A stretch of 64,000 nucleotides of DNA, taken from assembly GCA_003344405.1 (NCBI GenBank), contig NOWV01000001.1:1116001-1180000 (forward strand), in the 5' to 3' direction. A program made the translations under genes and the position numbers. This document shows positions 38,693 to 50,200 of this stretch, in pieces (the first letter of the stretch is position 1; each line of letters opens with the position of its first letter). Source of the DNA: Trichoplax sp. H2. Taxonomy: Eukaryota; Placozoa; Uniplacotomia; Trichoplacea. Under the pieces are notes generated by a model. The model ran no database searches. It worked only from the letters and a program-made list of their open reading frames with translations, and was not told the origin of the DNA.

Positions 38693-41600
38693 TTAGACAG
38701 ATGAGCTCTTTCTATTTTGTTCAAGGTTTAAATCTTCTTTAGACTTGTCTGCAGGTTTATTGAATGCTTTATTGTAGAATATCCTAATCAAATATTGTAA
38801 GATTTCTGCTATTGTAATGATACTCGCACCGATAAATAGTCCCATTTGTCCGCCAATATTGCCTTTAGAGATTTTAAATGGGTTAGATTCAGTATACTTG
38901 TATAAAAAGTTTGTACATGTTTAAAATATAACGATACATTAAATAATCTTAAAATAGATGTTGATTTAATCGCAATTCTATCTTCTGTAACGTTAATATC
39001 ATGTAGAGTAAGTATGCTAGTCTATTTACTATTTCAGATATATACATGGCATTATTAATAGAAAGAACAGTTCAATCAACTTTTCTATTTGAGTACTGTA
39101 TAAAATATCATGTATAGTAAGTATGCTAGTCTATTTTACCATTAAAGATACACATTTGCCATTATCAATAGAAGAAATTTTTCGATCTAATTTACTATTT
39201 AAGTACTGTATATTAACCAACCATCTATCATACTATATTTATGGTTTCGAGTATCAATTGCTATGAGCCTTATAAATAGAGCATAACCTCGGACAGAAAG
39301 TAGTATAAATTAAAAATAGAAAAGTAAACAAAAATACTAACTTAAAACTTCGGCAAATCCAGTTGCCCTTTTTTGTTCGATGGCATTGGTATGTAGATCG
39401 CTATAATAAATATCTAGGTATAGAATGTTATCCCTGTAACAGAATTTAATAAATGCCTATTCAAAATCATCCTTACGCTGGGTATCCTTTCAATTTATGC
39501 TTATACTGTAATTAAAATTAACATAAGTTATGTATCTGTAATTTCATACTACAGATGTAGCGTTTTTAGCTCGACATCGCAAGTAAAATTATACAAACTG
39601 ATACAATATATAATAATTTTTAAAACGATATTGACGGTATACGAATTTTACTAGCATTGATATAAATATCAAAATGATAAATGGCTATCTATACCGACAC
39701 AAAATGGTACGTTAGCAAATTTATAGTCTCTCATACCTGACAAAATTAGCGGTGGAGTAATTGGGATCTTTAATCCAGTCCAAAGACTGTGCATGGCGTA
39801 TTATCCCAGAAACATTAAGATAATTGGTAATTAAACTCGAAATCGGAATTAGTGCAAGATTTCCATAAGAGATTACAGTAGGATATGTATAAGTTTCACA
39901 AGCTACAGGGCAAGCCGCGATGTTTTCATTAGCTTGAACTCGCGCTTTAGCTAGCAGTAATCGGATAAAAGATCGTTAAAATAAAACATTATCATACATT
40001 TCCTAAAATAGTCGTTATCTAAGGTACACTGATATTATTTATTTTTGAAATCGCAAAATTGTTAATGCCTTACCTAAAATGGGGACGATGCATGTTATAA
40101 ATTTAACGCTGTCACAGGCGCCATAGGGTCCTATTTTAAAATAATAATAAACATTTGTTCTCGATATGTATAATTTTCATTTTAAAATTCGTCTACTAGT
40201 GAGATTTATGCGATAGTTTGTGTATTATAACGATGTGAAATTGAGTAATGACTGTAAAATGTTGATGCCTTAACCAATCCTAGAATTATGGTAGCACATA
40301 TATCTTACCAAATGCACCAATAATGCTACAATTGCATAATGTAGATGCATAAATTGCCGATACTTCGTCAATGCAAGCGACATGGGAATAAAATTCGTGG
40401 AAAAGTAATTTTCTAGATCCACATTCTCCCCATGGTTTTTCTAACTTTTTATGCTGTCATCAATTGATCATTTACCGAAAAAAAATTACATTTAACATTT
40501 ATATCAATAAATGAAGATAGAAGACCACATCTTGATCAATCTTCAGTAAGTATTATTTGAATAGGTCTTACATATCATGAAACACATTAATCTGAATGTT
40601 AGGGTTTCTATAATAAGCAAGCTAGGAGTATTTCGCTGATTGAAATAAAAGAACTTAGCATTTAATTTAATCTTTCGATAAACATTATCCGATTCTATGC
40701 TCAATCTTAAGATTGTAAGGCTTGAGATAATTTTAGGTAGTTCAACATAATACATCAGGCAAAGGTTAGGACTATTCTAGTAAATAAGCCAGACATATGA
40801 GAAAACGACTCAGAATGGCTCTATTGGAATTATACTGGCACAATAACTTAGATATTTTGTACCACGACAATGTAATTGTTTTGATTAAATTGCCTTCGTA
40901 CAATCTAATATGTAATCAGACAGGGACTTACGTAAGTTCGAGTGAAGGAAACGTAGGTATGGGAGCCCACAGGCGCAATAATACTTTTTGCTAGAAGATT
41001 TGGCGGTTCTTTATGATAGTGTATTGTAAATCGGATACCTGCATCAGGGCGATTTCTGTCTAAAAGATCTGGATAATACTTGTATTGCCCAATATTAAAA
41101 GCTAAGCGAAGACCATACACTTCCCCTGGAACGGTTTGATTCTTCAGAGGTAAGTCTTTAGTACCTAATTTCCGAAAGTAGAGCAACATGAGCGTGTACG
41201 TTAGAGATTATGGTGCGGAAAGATACTTTAAACTAAACTAGACTAGTTGAAAAAATACGTGATATATTTATTACCAACTCCATCGAAATGAAAGTGTTCA
41301 TAATTAATAATTTCTTGGTTGTCATAGCTTACTATTATGATCAATGTCCTATCGATAAATTTCATTCTAATAATTGCTATTTTTTAAAGTAGATCATATT
41401 ACTCTGCCATTTTCATTTTATATCTTGTCACCCTTAAGTCATACTGCCAGAAAATGTTAACAACTTAACAGTGAACTGCTGTATCCCTTCTACTATTCAT
41501 TAAATCTTCATCAACTAATTTACAGTCATCGATTGAGATAGTATTATGAATTTAAGTGAACTATATCCGTTCAATAAATCGACGTGGAAACATCCTACTC

Positions 41601-42419
41601 ATTTATAAAATGAACGTGAAATGTTTTGTAAAATTTCTACTAAAATAACTTGGCCATAATTTATTTGCTGTAGGATGGCTGACTATATAGTTACCAGCAA
41701 TGGGACTTGCCTAGTTTCTATTCTGAAGAAAATAACATTATTCTTCCAAGCTAAATTATACCAACTAGAAACTTTAAGCTTCTACCATGTAGTCTGTAAG
41801 TTATATCGTAACAAAATATTGATGACACGACGTTAAAGTTACTTTTATTGGATTATAGAAAACATATCCTACCTGGATTAAAGGTAAAACAGTTGCCGTA
41901 ATCGGTTACAATTGATGTAAAATCAGAGAGACTACATGGACGATTCATCCACTGACATCGTAGCAGCATGTTCTCCAATTTTGCACTAGATGTTCGTATA
42001 TAGTTTTCGTAATCGAATTTATCGCCATATTTCTTTATAAAATAACGAGCTGCCTCCTGGACCTGAGTTTCGTTATACGCATTCTCTGTTGATTGCGTGT
42101 GCAATAAAATAGATAAATATTTTAAATCAGATTCTGGTAGAGCATCTCTTGGAGAATTATCGGTATTACATATCGTAATAGAAGGAAAGACAGTCGAGTT
42201 GGCTGAAACATCGCTAAAAGTAATTCTTGTCGGTAGTTGAGAAGCGTCGTAGATAATGATGATACATTGGCTAATACATACAGCTGTGGCTGCTATAGTC
42301 AAAATTAACCAGATCATTCGTGGTAGTCTGCCACTATCATTTTGGTAGACATAAGAGATTCCATGACAAGAAGTCGTACTAGCAAACTTCTCTTCCATGC
42401 TGAGGTCTTCCTTAGCCAT
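38693..42419 (-). CDS. DEG/ENaC sodium channel subunit, cluster gene D
   Basis: Fourth tandem paralog, 485 residues, the shortest. Exons: 42419-41873, 41164-40932, 40453-40309, 40130-40074, 39950-39737, 39433-39342, 38862-38693. The start is the ATG at 42419-42417; the frame extends three codons upstream only as far as a [12 protein letters not shown] (HG at 19-20), TM1 about 36-57, [28 protein letters not shown], the CNC block, [14 protein letters not shown] and [11 protein letters not shown] keep the family order. [14 protein letters not shown] has a GAS filter (about 441-443), but Asn replaces the usual Asp of the SDIGG motif. The normally conserved PPG before HxY reads APVGSHTYV here. The tail is short and charged. 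The intron between exons 6 and 7 contains a tandem duplication. All phases match genes A-C. Confidence 0.92.
38996..39213 (+). repeat. Two-copy tandem duplication (about 109 bp) in the last intron of gene D
   Basis: Copy 1 is 38996-39104, copy 2 is 39105-39213. Both open ATATCATGTA and share GTAAGTATGCTAGTCTATTT and GTACTGTATA near the ends, with scattered substitutions between. It lies wholly within the intron between coding exons 6 and 7 of gene D. Confidence 0.85.
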
Positions 42420-43207
42420 TTTTCCCAAGTATAGTATGAATATTACGTCAGTGATCTTCGACTTGATGAATTAACAATGATCAAAATAGCCCAACAAATT
42501 CTCTCACTAATTTTAATCCTAAATAACTATGAATAAGTTGTTTCTAAATGCTAAAGGATTATTGATTTGGTTTAAGCATAATCGAAGTCGACTTGCGATT
42601 CGAATAGTGATGATCATTAGGCTAAAAAATGAACCCTTTCATCCATAGTAGTAGTACCGCCTATAGTCTGTTTCTGGACTCTAGTTGTGGGTAATCCAGT
42701 ATCATACAGTTCGTGAAATACACTACACACTGTAAACTAGAAAGACGAGCTCCAGGGTAGGGGTGACAACTTTTATGCACGGTGTACAATTTCGATTGAG
42801 TAGTCCCTGGTCTGTACTGCACTGTACTCAGTGTACTGTACTTTTATACTATGCTACAGTATAGACTTCGCATTTCCCTCAGGCGCCATTAAAATTAAAC
42901 ATTTATCAACCAATCACCCTTAAAGTTAACTTAAGAAATTAAGAAAACAAAAATCATTCAAAGTTCAGACACAATTTACCTCATGATTCCCTTACAAAAT
43001 ACTATAGAACCAGCAAACTAACTATGAAATACATCAAGCTTCATTTCTAACACAATTCTCAATCATTACACACTATAAAAGTCTAAGAATTAACCTTTAA
43101 ATATCACTTAGTCATTAAAATAACAATTTAACTACTTAACTTTATATATATATATTATTAGACCAGTTAAGTTTCGTAGTTAGATTTATGCATGTACTCG
43201 CAGCGCC
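42420..43207. promoter_or_regulatory. 5' flank of channel gene D
   Basis: No coding exon. Around 42720-42860 there is a cluster of TACTGTA/CAGTGTACTGTAC-like words, the same short palindromic vocabulary seen at 1.9 kb and 63.2-63.9 kb. A (TA)n run lies at about 43143-43156. Promoter function is inferred from position only. Confidence 0.4.
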
Positions 43208-43670
43208 AAATTATGTAGTGTTTGAGTTTTACAACCCCTTAGGTTCGCAATCGTCTAACTCAAAATCTGAATTATTAAAATTGAGCAAATCTCTAACGTG
43301 AAACAAGATCAGGCAAACACCGTATTTAACCTTAAAAGTATCCGTTTATGAATAGAATGCTTGACAAGAGAAAAATTTACTTTTCTTCCCTTATAGTAAC
43401 AGTCAAAAGTAGCTAAGATAAACCGGATAATTGACTTCGTCTCCACGATAACAATTCCATATTATCTAAAAGTTATTGCGAATTAAGACATTACACAAAA
43501 ACTTCACCTTATATGGCCGACTACTGCAGCCTTGTACACACGTAGTACGAATAGTATAAGTACATCGTTTTATCATCAGCAATCATGAAACCTTATAAGT
43601 ATAGTAGACTATTCTAATTCTTAATGCTACTATCATACTTCAATTACTACTGTAATTAGCTGAAACTACT
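43208..43670 (+). repeat. Right copy of the duplicated segment, split by about 258 bp
   Basis: Arms 43208-43309 and 43568-43670 match the continuous segment 38002-38211. The intervening 43310-43567 has no counterpart there and no obvious terminal inverted repeat or reading frame, so it is either an insertion here or a deletion in the left copy. The segment leads directly into the broken TPR gene. Confidence 0.85.
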
Positions 43671-43704
43671 GCAAGAAATGACTCGAAGTAAGATCGTTAA
43701 TCTT

Positions 43705-44575
43705 TCGATCATCATGATCTCTAAATTGCTAGATTACATAACAACATGGCAGTTGTGTATTTTCGCCAGAATAAGCATGAAGATACTATTACTATGCTTG
43801 CAGAATCATTCAAATTTAAATTAGCAATTCTTAGTAATAATCATCTTGATATTGCTGTATCATATTGTAATATAGGATGTATCTATCTTACTGAGAGTAA
43901 ATACGAAGAGGCTATCTCTATGTGTGAGAAGTCACTCAAAATTCGATTATTAATCCTTGATCATGATCATCTCGATATAGTGAATTCATATCTAAGCATA
44001 GCTTTTGCGTATCATGCCCAAGGCAAGCATGAAGATGCTCTTCCTATGTATAAGAAAGCACCCAGAATTCAATTATTAGTCTTTGATCACAATCATCCTG
44101 ATATTGGTTTGACGTTCAAAAATCTAGCTAAAGCCTATCATAAGCTGGGCAAGATCGAAGTGGCTATCTTCAAATATGAGAAGTCACTCAAAACTCAGTT
44201 ATCAGTCCTTGATCATAATCATCCCAATATTGTAACGTTATATGTAAATATGGCGTTAGCGTATCAAGATCAAAGCAAGCATGAAGAAGCTCTGTCTATG
44301 TATAAGAAAGGGTTCGAAATTAAATTATCAGTTCTTGATCACAATCATCCCGATTTTGCTGTGATACGGGAAATTCTAGCTCAAGTCTATCATCAGCAGT
44401 CGAAGAGGCCGTTTCTGTCTACGAGAATTTACTTGGAATTTCATCGCCATTTCTTGATCGCAATCATCTCCATATTGAATAATCTTATTATAATCTAGAA
44501 AAGCATTACTATAACAAAGGTAAGCGCAAAGAAACTCTTTCGATTGCATGTATCAGAAATTGCAAAAATTTTAAT
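43705..44575 (+). pseudogene. Truncated, frameshifted TPR-repeat gene fragment
   Basis: The longest open part is 43746-44498 (250 codons), about five to six 42-residue TPR units with motifs such as YCNIGCIYLTESKYEEAISM, YEKSLKTQLSVLDHNHPNI and SMYKKGFEIKLSVLDHNHPD. The TPR pattern does not begin at the ATG at 43746: in-frame repeat sequence continues upstream to about 43705 across a TAA stop. Near 44400 a small deletion shifts the frame; the TPR sense continues in another frame (EEAVSVYEN) and then as NLEKHYYNKGKRKET to about 44575. It lacks the N-terminal region of the intact gene at 47255. The open part could still give a short TPR protein, but decay at both ends argues for a pseudogene. 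Confidence 0.78.
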
Positions 44576-46046
44576 ATCAATATTTTTAATATTGTAGGAT
44601 TTAACAACACCGACGATGGCATCATTTAAATTAAATTAAAATCAATGCTGAATTGGTTACAGTAAACCGAACAATTTAGGTCAAGTATTTTTCCAACACA
44701 TGCTATGATAAAGTATCTTAATCCATTTACTGAATGGGAATTGACTTGTTTACTCGTTATATTACTATGTTTGGTTATCATCGGCTAAGAGTAATATTAA
44801 ATAACACATAATGGATTCAAGCTATGACTTAGAGAAGTCTCCTTAACGATATCATTACTATGATGAGATTCGAGATTGATTATACTTATTACTAATTTTG
44901 GATGGCTTGAGTGGATAATCTTTATAAGTCATGTTCGTACTGCTGTTGATATCGTATTTCTTTAGAGTCGGTACCTCATATATTTGCATTTGTTACTCTG
45001 TTAGAATTATCCTAGTAGTCAATATTATGAATATCTAACTTAGATTAGAATTAGTAAATAAACTGTATTATAGTAAGTTTACAGGATTACTTACACATTA
45101 TAGACTTGGTGACAAATCTAGTTAGTGATAAGCGAATGTAAAATAAGATACGAAAATCATATTAAAACTTTTTGCCCGAAAATGCATAATTTCTTTAGTT
45201 TATTACGATCAAAGGTAGGCATAACTAGACAATAAATTACGCATTCTACAAGTATATTACAATATCTACTAGCTGATGGCATGAAATGAGGTACAGTCTA
45301 TTAGAGTTATTGATAAATTGATTATTATTAGAAGGGAATACTACTGAAGACTAATTGATACCCTCTTTCCTGGAAGTAACCTAAGTCGCTAGTATACCGA
45401 ATTATCTGAACTTTTTTTGTGTGCGTTTATTGAGTTTAAGTTCTTGCATTGTATTGTAAGCCATTATTCGATATTTTTAAGTGACTAAGCTTAGGAGCTG
45501 TATACCAATTGCGTTGTAAGCTTTTTATTACTGTATTTTAGCAATGTTGATAGTTTTGTTTACGTTGCGTATTGAAGTAATCTGCAACAAGTAGTATTTC
45601 CTTCCATAGAATTTGCAATTCATCTTTCACGTTAATTATTTCTGTAAGGCGAAATATTTAATGATTAATAAATCAACAATATCTCTAGTGGCTATATCGT
45701 ATTACAAATTGTTTAAACGTATGCTTATAGATCATGTTGAAGTCTAAGCTGAATATTCTATGAGGTGGAGAATGTTAGGTATTCGATAGTTCTAATAGAT
45801 TGCTTTTGCACGTATTAGTTCGTTATCTACTATAATACATTTATAGTCTACCGTGATTCATACTATTTTGTTTATATCTCCACATGTAGTACTAATTATA
45901 ATAATAAATAGCGCCTTGCAAGCTTATAATGGACTGTTAGACTTTGATATGAGTTAAAAATAGAAAGTCCTTCTTAATTTGTCAATTTACTAAGCCAATT
46001 CATCAGCTGCCTCGTGAATTGGAAACTACTTAAGATGAAAGAATGA
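44576..46046. other. Intergenic spacer in the TPR region
   Basis: AT-rich spacer between the broken TPR fragment and a pair of tandem repeats. No coding exon, RNA gene or clear regulatory element recognised. Confidence 0.4.
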
Positions 46047-46221
46047 TATCTACCAGGCATATGTACATTCTCGTCTTACAGATACACTGCAGCACGAGAA
46101 TATTTATGCCTTTCTAATCTATATTAGTACTCTAGTATATCTACCAAACATACATACATTCTCTTTTTTCAGATACTCTAAAGCAAGAGAATCCTTGTGC
46201 TTTTTTTAATCTCTATTGGTA
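46047..46221 (+). repeat. Two 84-bp direct repeats, 91-bp period, each with an inverted repeat
   Basis: Copies at 46047-46130 and 46138-46221. Both open TATCTACCA and share ACATTCTC, CAGATAC and GAGAAT at the same spacing, and both end in an ATT-GTA or ATT-GGTA stretch. Within each, CATTCTCG/ACGAGAAT (or CATTCTCT/AAGAGAAT) arms can pair. Confidence 0.8.
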
Positions 46222-47254
46222 GCTGGCACAATATATAGCTAAAATTTATTGAAATAATGAAAATGCGGTACGATTGATAGAGCTAGATTTTATAATGTCA
46301 TTTCAGCTAAACGTATTAGTTCAAGATAACTAATGTGGATCAAATCTATAAAATTGATGGTAATAATGGCCAATACAGTATTATTAATCGGCTAGCGAGC
46401 TCTGTGGCGCTCTTTGTTAACAATATTTGCTTAAATTTAGATTTGATGATCAAAGTTCCTGCAAGATAGGTGGAAATACCTATATTATTAGATCAATCGA
46501 GTAGAATCCATCATATTTTTTTACTAATATTAATTATAGTATTAGAGTTGTCCTATTTAGTGGCCATTTGTTCATCTTTATTCATCTCCGCTGCTACCTA
46601 TACTACTGCTCCATATTGTTTACGGCTATTAACATATGCATGAAATCATTGACTGGTTGGGTGGACATGTAGTCCAGTTGCTATTTTTTCTTGGAGTCAA
46701 TTGTCGACACAGATAATTATTCTACTTATTCATGTCAGCAAACCGTTAAGCATTGAGACATATCATGCCGAATCGTCGAGACGTAAAGCATAGTATCTAA
46801 ATAGCTTTGGTCTGGCTATACATCTCAAGACATAGAATTAAATAAACAAAAACAGATTAATCCAATTGCTACGTATACAAGTATAAATGTAAAATGTACG
46901 ATAAACTAGAATAATGCCTTGATTTTGCGATGAAAAATATCTAAACTGGGTTAGAATTGTGGATTACATAATAGTTTTCCCTATTTTTCTCTGACTGTAT
47001 TGTTGATATAGTATAAATTGAGAGGAAACTTCGAACTTTGATCGACGATTAAAAATTACGTGGACCGATAAAATGACGTAGCTAGGAAAGTTCTTTGATG
47101 ATAGGCTTAAACATGCGATTAAATCCATAGGATAAGTAAAGAATTAATAGCTCCGATGTTGAATTTTACACACACTGACAGCTACGGACTGAATTGGATG
47201 TTCATTAAACACAATTCGATATCTAATCAATCGATATCATTCCTGACTTAATAA
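46222..47254. promoter_or_regulatory. 5' flank of the intact TPR gene
   Basis: No coding exon found. It should contain the promoter of the 1341-residue TPR gene. I cannot identify specific motifs. Confidence 0.35.
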
Positions 47255-50200
47255 ATGGATTTTCCAGTTGTTAAATCTATTCCTGGACAAATAACGCCTA
47301 TGTACGAAAAGGCTATAGATAATTACCAATCCGGTAACCTTATTGAAGTGATATCTTATTGTATACAAATCTTGGAAAAAATTCAACGATTACCTAAGAG
47401 TAACATTGATCTAGATCGATTTCAATATGATATATATCTTCTAGTTAGCAGTATATACATGAAACGAAACGAATGGATGAAAGCCAAAGAAGTCAACGAA
47501 AAAGCACAACAAATAGCCGAAAAGATGCATATAGAAATCTTGACTGCCCGCTGTTTAGATAGACAAGGCGATATTAAACGAATAAGAGGAAATTGGAATG
47601 AGGCATTGGATGATTATACCAAGTCACTGGATATAAAATCAAGCTGTTTAGAACAAGATGATCTACGTATTGCCGATTCCTATGAAGATATAGGGATTAT
47701 TTACAATGCGCAAGGTAGATATGATAAGGCTCTTTATATGCATGAGATATCGCTGAAAATTCGATTATCAGGGCTGGATGATAATCATTCCGATGTTGCT
47801 GCATCCTATAATGGCATCGGAAACGTCTATTATCATCAGGGCAAGTATCAGGATGCTATTTCTATGTATGAGAAGTCACTTAAAATCCAGTTATCAGTCC
47901 TTAATCATAATCATTCTGATATTGCGAAATCATTTAACGATATGGGAATAGTATATGATGCACAGGGTAATTACGAAGAGGCTATATCTAAATACGAGAA
48001 ATCACTCAAAATTCGATTGTCAGTCTTTGATCACGATCATCCCGATGTTGCCAGATTATATACTAACATGGGGAATGTCTATTATCATCAAGGCAAGTAT
48101 CAAAATGCTATTTCGATGTACGAAAAATCGCTTAAAATTCAGTTATTAGTCCTTAATCATAGTCATCCTGATATTGCGAAATCGTATAGCGACATGGGAA
48201 TGGTATATGACGCACAAGGCAAGTACGAAGAGGCGATATCGAAGTATGAGAAATCACTCAAAGTTGGAGTGGCTGTCTTTGGTCACAATCATCCCGATAT
48301 TGCTAAATCATATAATAAAATGGGAAATGTCTATTACCATCAGAGCAAGTATCAAGATGCTATTTCGATATATGAGAAATCACTCAAAATTCAATTATCT
48401 GTGCTTGATTACAATCATCCTGATACTGCGAAATCATATAACGACGTAGGAGTTGTATATGATGCACAGGGCAAGCATAAAGAAGCTAGTTCTATGTATG
48501 AAAAGTCACTTAAAATTCGATTATCAGTCCTTGGTCATAATCATCCCGACATTGCAACATCCTATAACAACATGGGGAACGTCTATTCTCATCAAAACAA
48601 GTATGAACTTGCAATCTCTATGCTTAAGAAGTCGTTAAAAATTCGATTATCAGTTATTGATCATAATCATCCTGATGTTGCACAATCCTATAACGATATA
48701 GGATGTGTTTATGATGATCAGGGCAATTATGAAAAGGCTACTGCTATGTATAAGGTGTCGCTTAAAATTCGATTATCTGTATTCGGTTATAATCATCCCG
48801 ATATTGCTATATCGTATAACAATATGGGAATTGTTAATTTTAATCAGAGCAAGTATGAAGAAGCTCTTCTTATGTACGAGAAGTCACTTGAAATTCGATT
48901 GTCAGTCCTCAATAACAATCATCACGATGTAGCTAAATCATACAACAACATGGGAAATGTTTATTGGCATCAGGGCAAGTATGAAGAAGCTATTTGTATG
49001 TTTGAGAAATCACTGAAAATTGAATTATCAATTCTTGGTCCTAATCATCCACATGTTGCAATATCATATAATAACATGGGAAATAGCTATTTTAATCAAT
49101 GCAAATATGAAGAAGCTATTTCGATGTATGAAAAATCACTTAAAATTCGATTATCAGTCCTTGGCTATGACCATCTTGATGTTGCTATATCATATAACAA
49201 CTTGGGGAATGTTTATATGGATCAAGGAAAGCATGAAAAAGCTATGACTATGTTTGAAAAGTCGCTCAAAGTTCAATTATCAATCCTTGGTTACAATCAT
49301 CCCAATATTGCTAAATTATACAATAACATGGGATCCGCGTATTCTCACCAGAGTAAATACGAGGAAGCTCTTTCTATGTATAACAATGCACTCAAAATTG
49401 AATTATTGGTCATGGGCCATAAACATATCGATGTTGCCAAATCATATAATAATATAGCAAACATTTATTTTCGTCAGAGTAAGCATGAAGAAGCTATTTC
49501 TACTTATGAGAAATCACTTAAAATTCATTTATCAGTCTTTAGTCATATGCATATCGACGTTGCTAAATTATATAGTAACATAGGAGTCGTATATGATGAT
49601 CAGGGCAAACACGACGAAGCTCTATCCATGTTTGAAAAATCGCTTAAAATTCGACTGATTGCCCTAGATCACAATCATCCAGATATTGCCGCATCATACA
49701 ACAATATGGGAAACATTTACATGAAGAAGGGCAAGCAGGAAGAAGCTATTAATATGTATGAAAATTCACTCAAAATTCAATTATCAGTCCTTGATTGCAA
49801 TCATCCCGTTATCGCCAAATTATACACCAATATGGGAGCAGTCTACCATGATCAGGGCAAATATGAAAAGGCTGTTTCTATATATAAAGAATCGCTCAAA
49901 ATTCAGTTATCTGTCCTTGGTCACAATCATTCCGATGTCGCAAAATCATATGACAATCTAGGAAATGCCTACTTTAATCAGAATAAACATGGAGAGGCTA
50001 TTTCTATGTATGAGAACTCGCTCAAAATTCGATTGTCTGTCCTTGGCTGTAATCATACTGATATTGCTAAATCGTATAATAACATAGGAGCTGTACATGG
50101 TGCTCAATGTAAGTATGAAGAGGCGATTTCTATGTACAAAAAATCTCTTAAAATTCAATTGTCGGCCTTTAGTCATAATCATCCCGATATTGCTACATCA

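Noticed and set aside
42420-42428. Upstream extension of channel gene D
   Set aside because: The extra three codons begin at TTG; the first ATG is at 42419.
43746-44498. A complete small TPR gene
   Set aside because: Repeat sequence continues upstream through a stop and downstream in another frame, so the open part is a fragment of a larger decayed gene.
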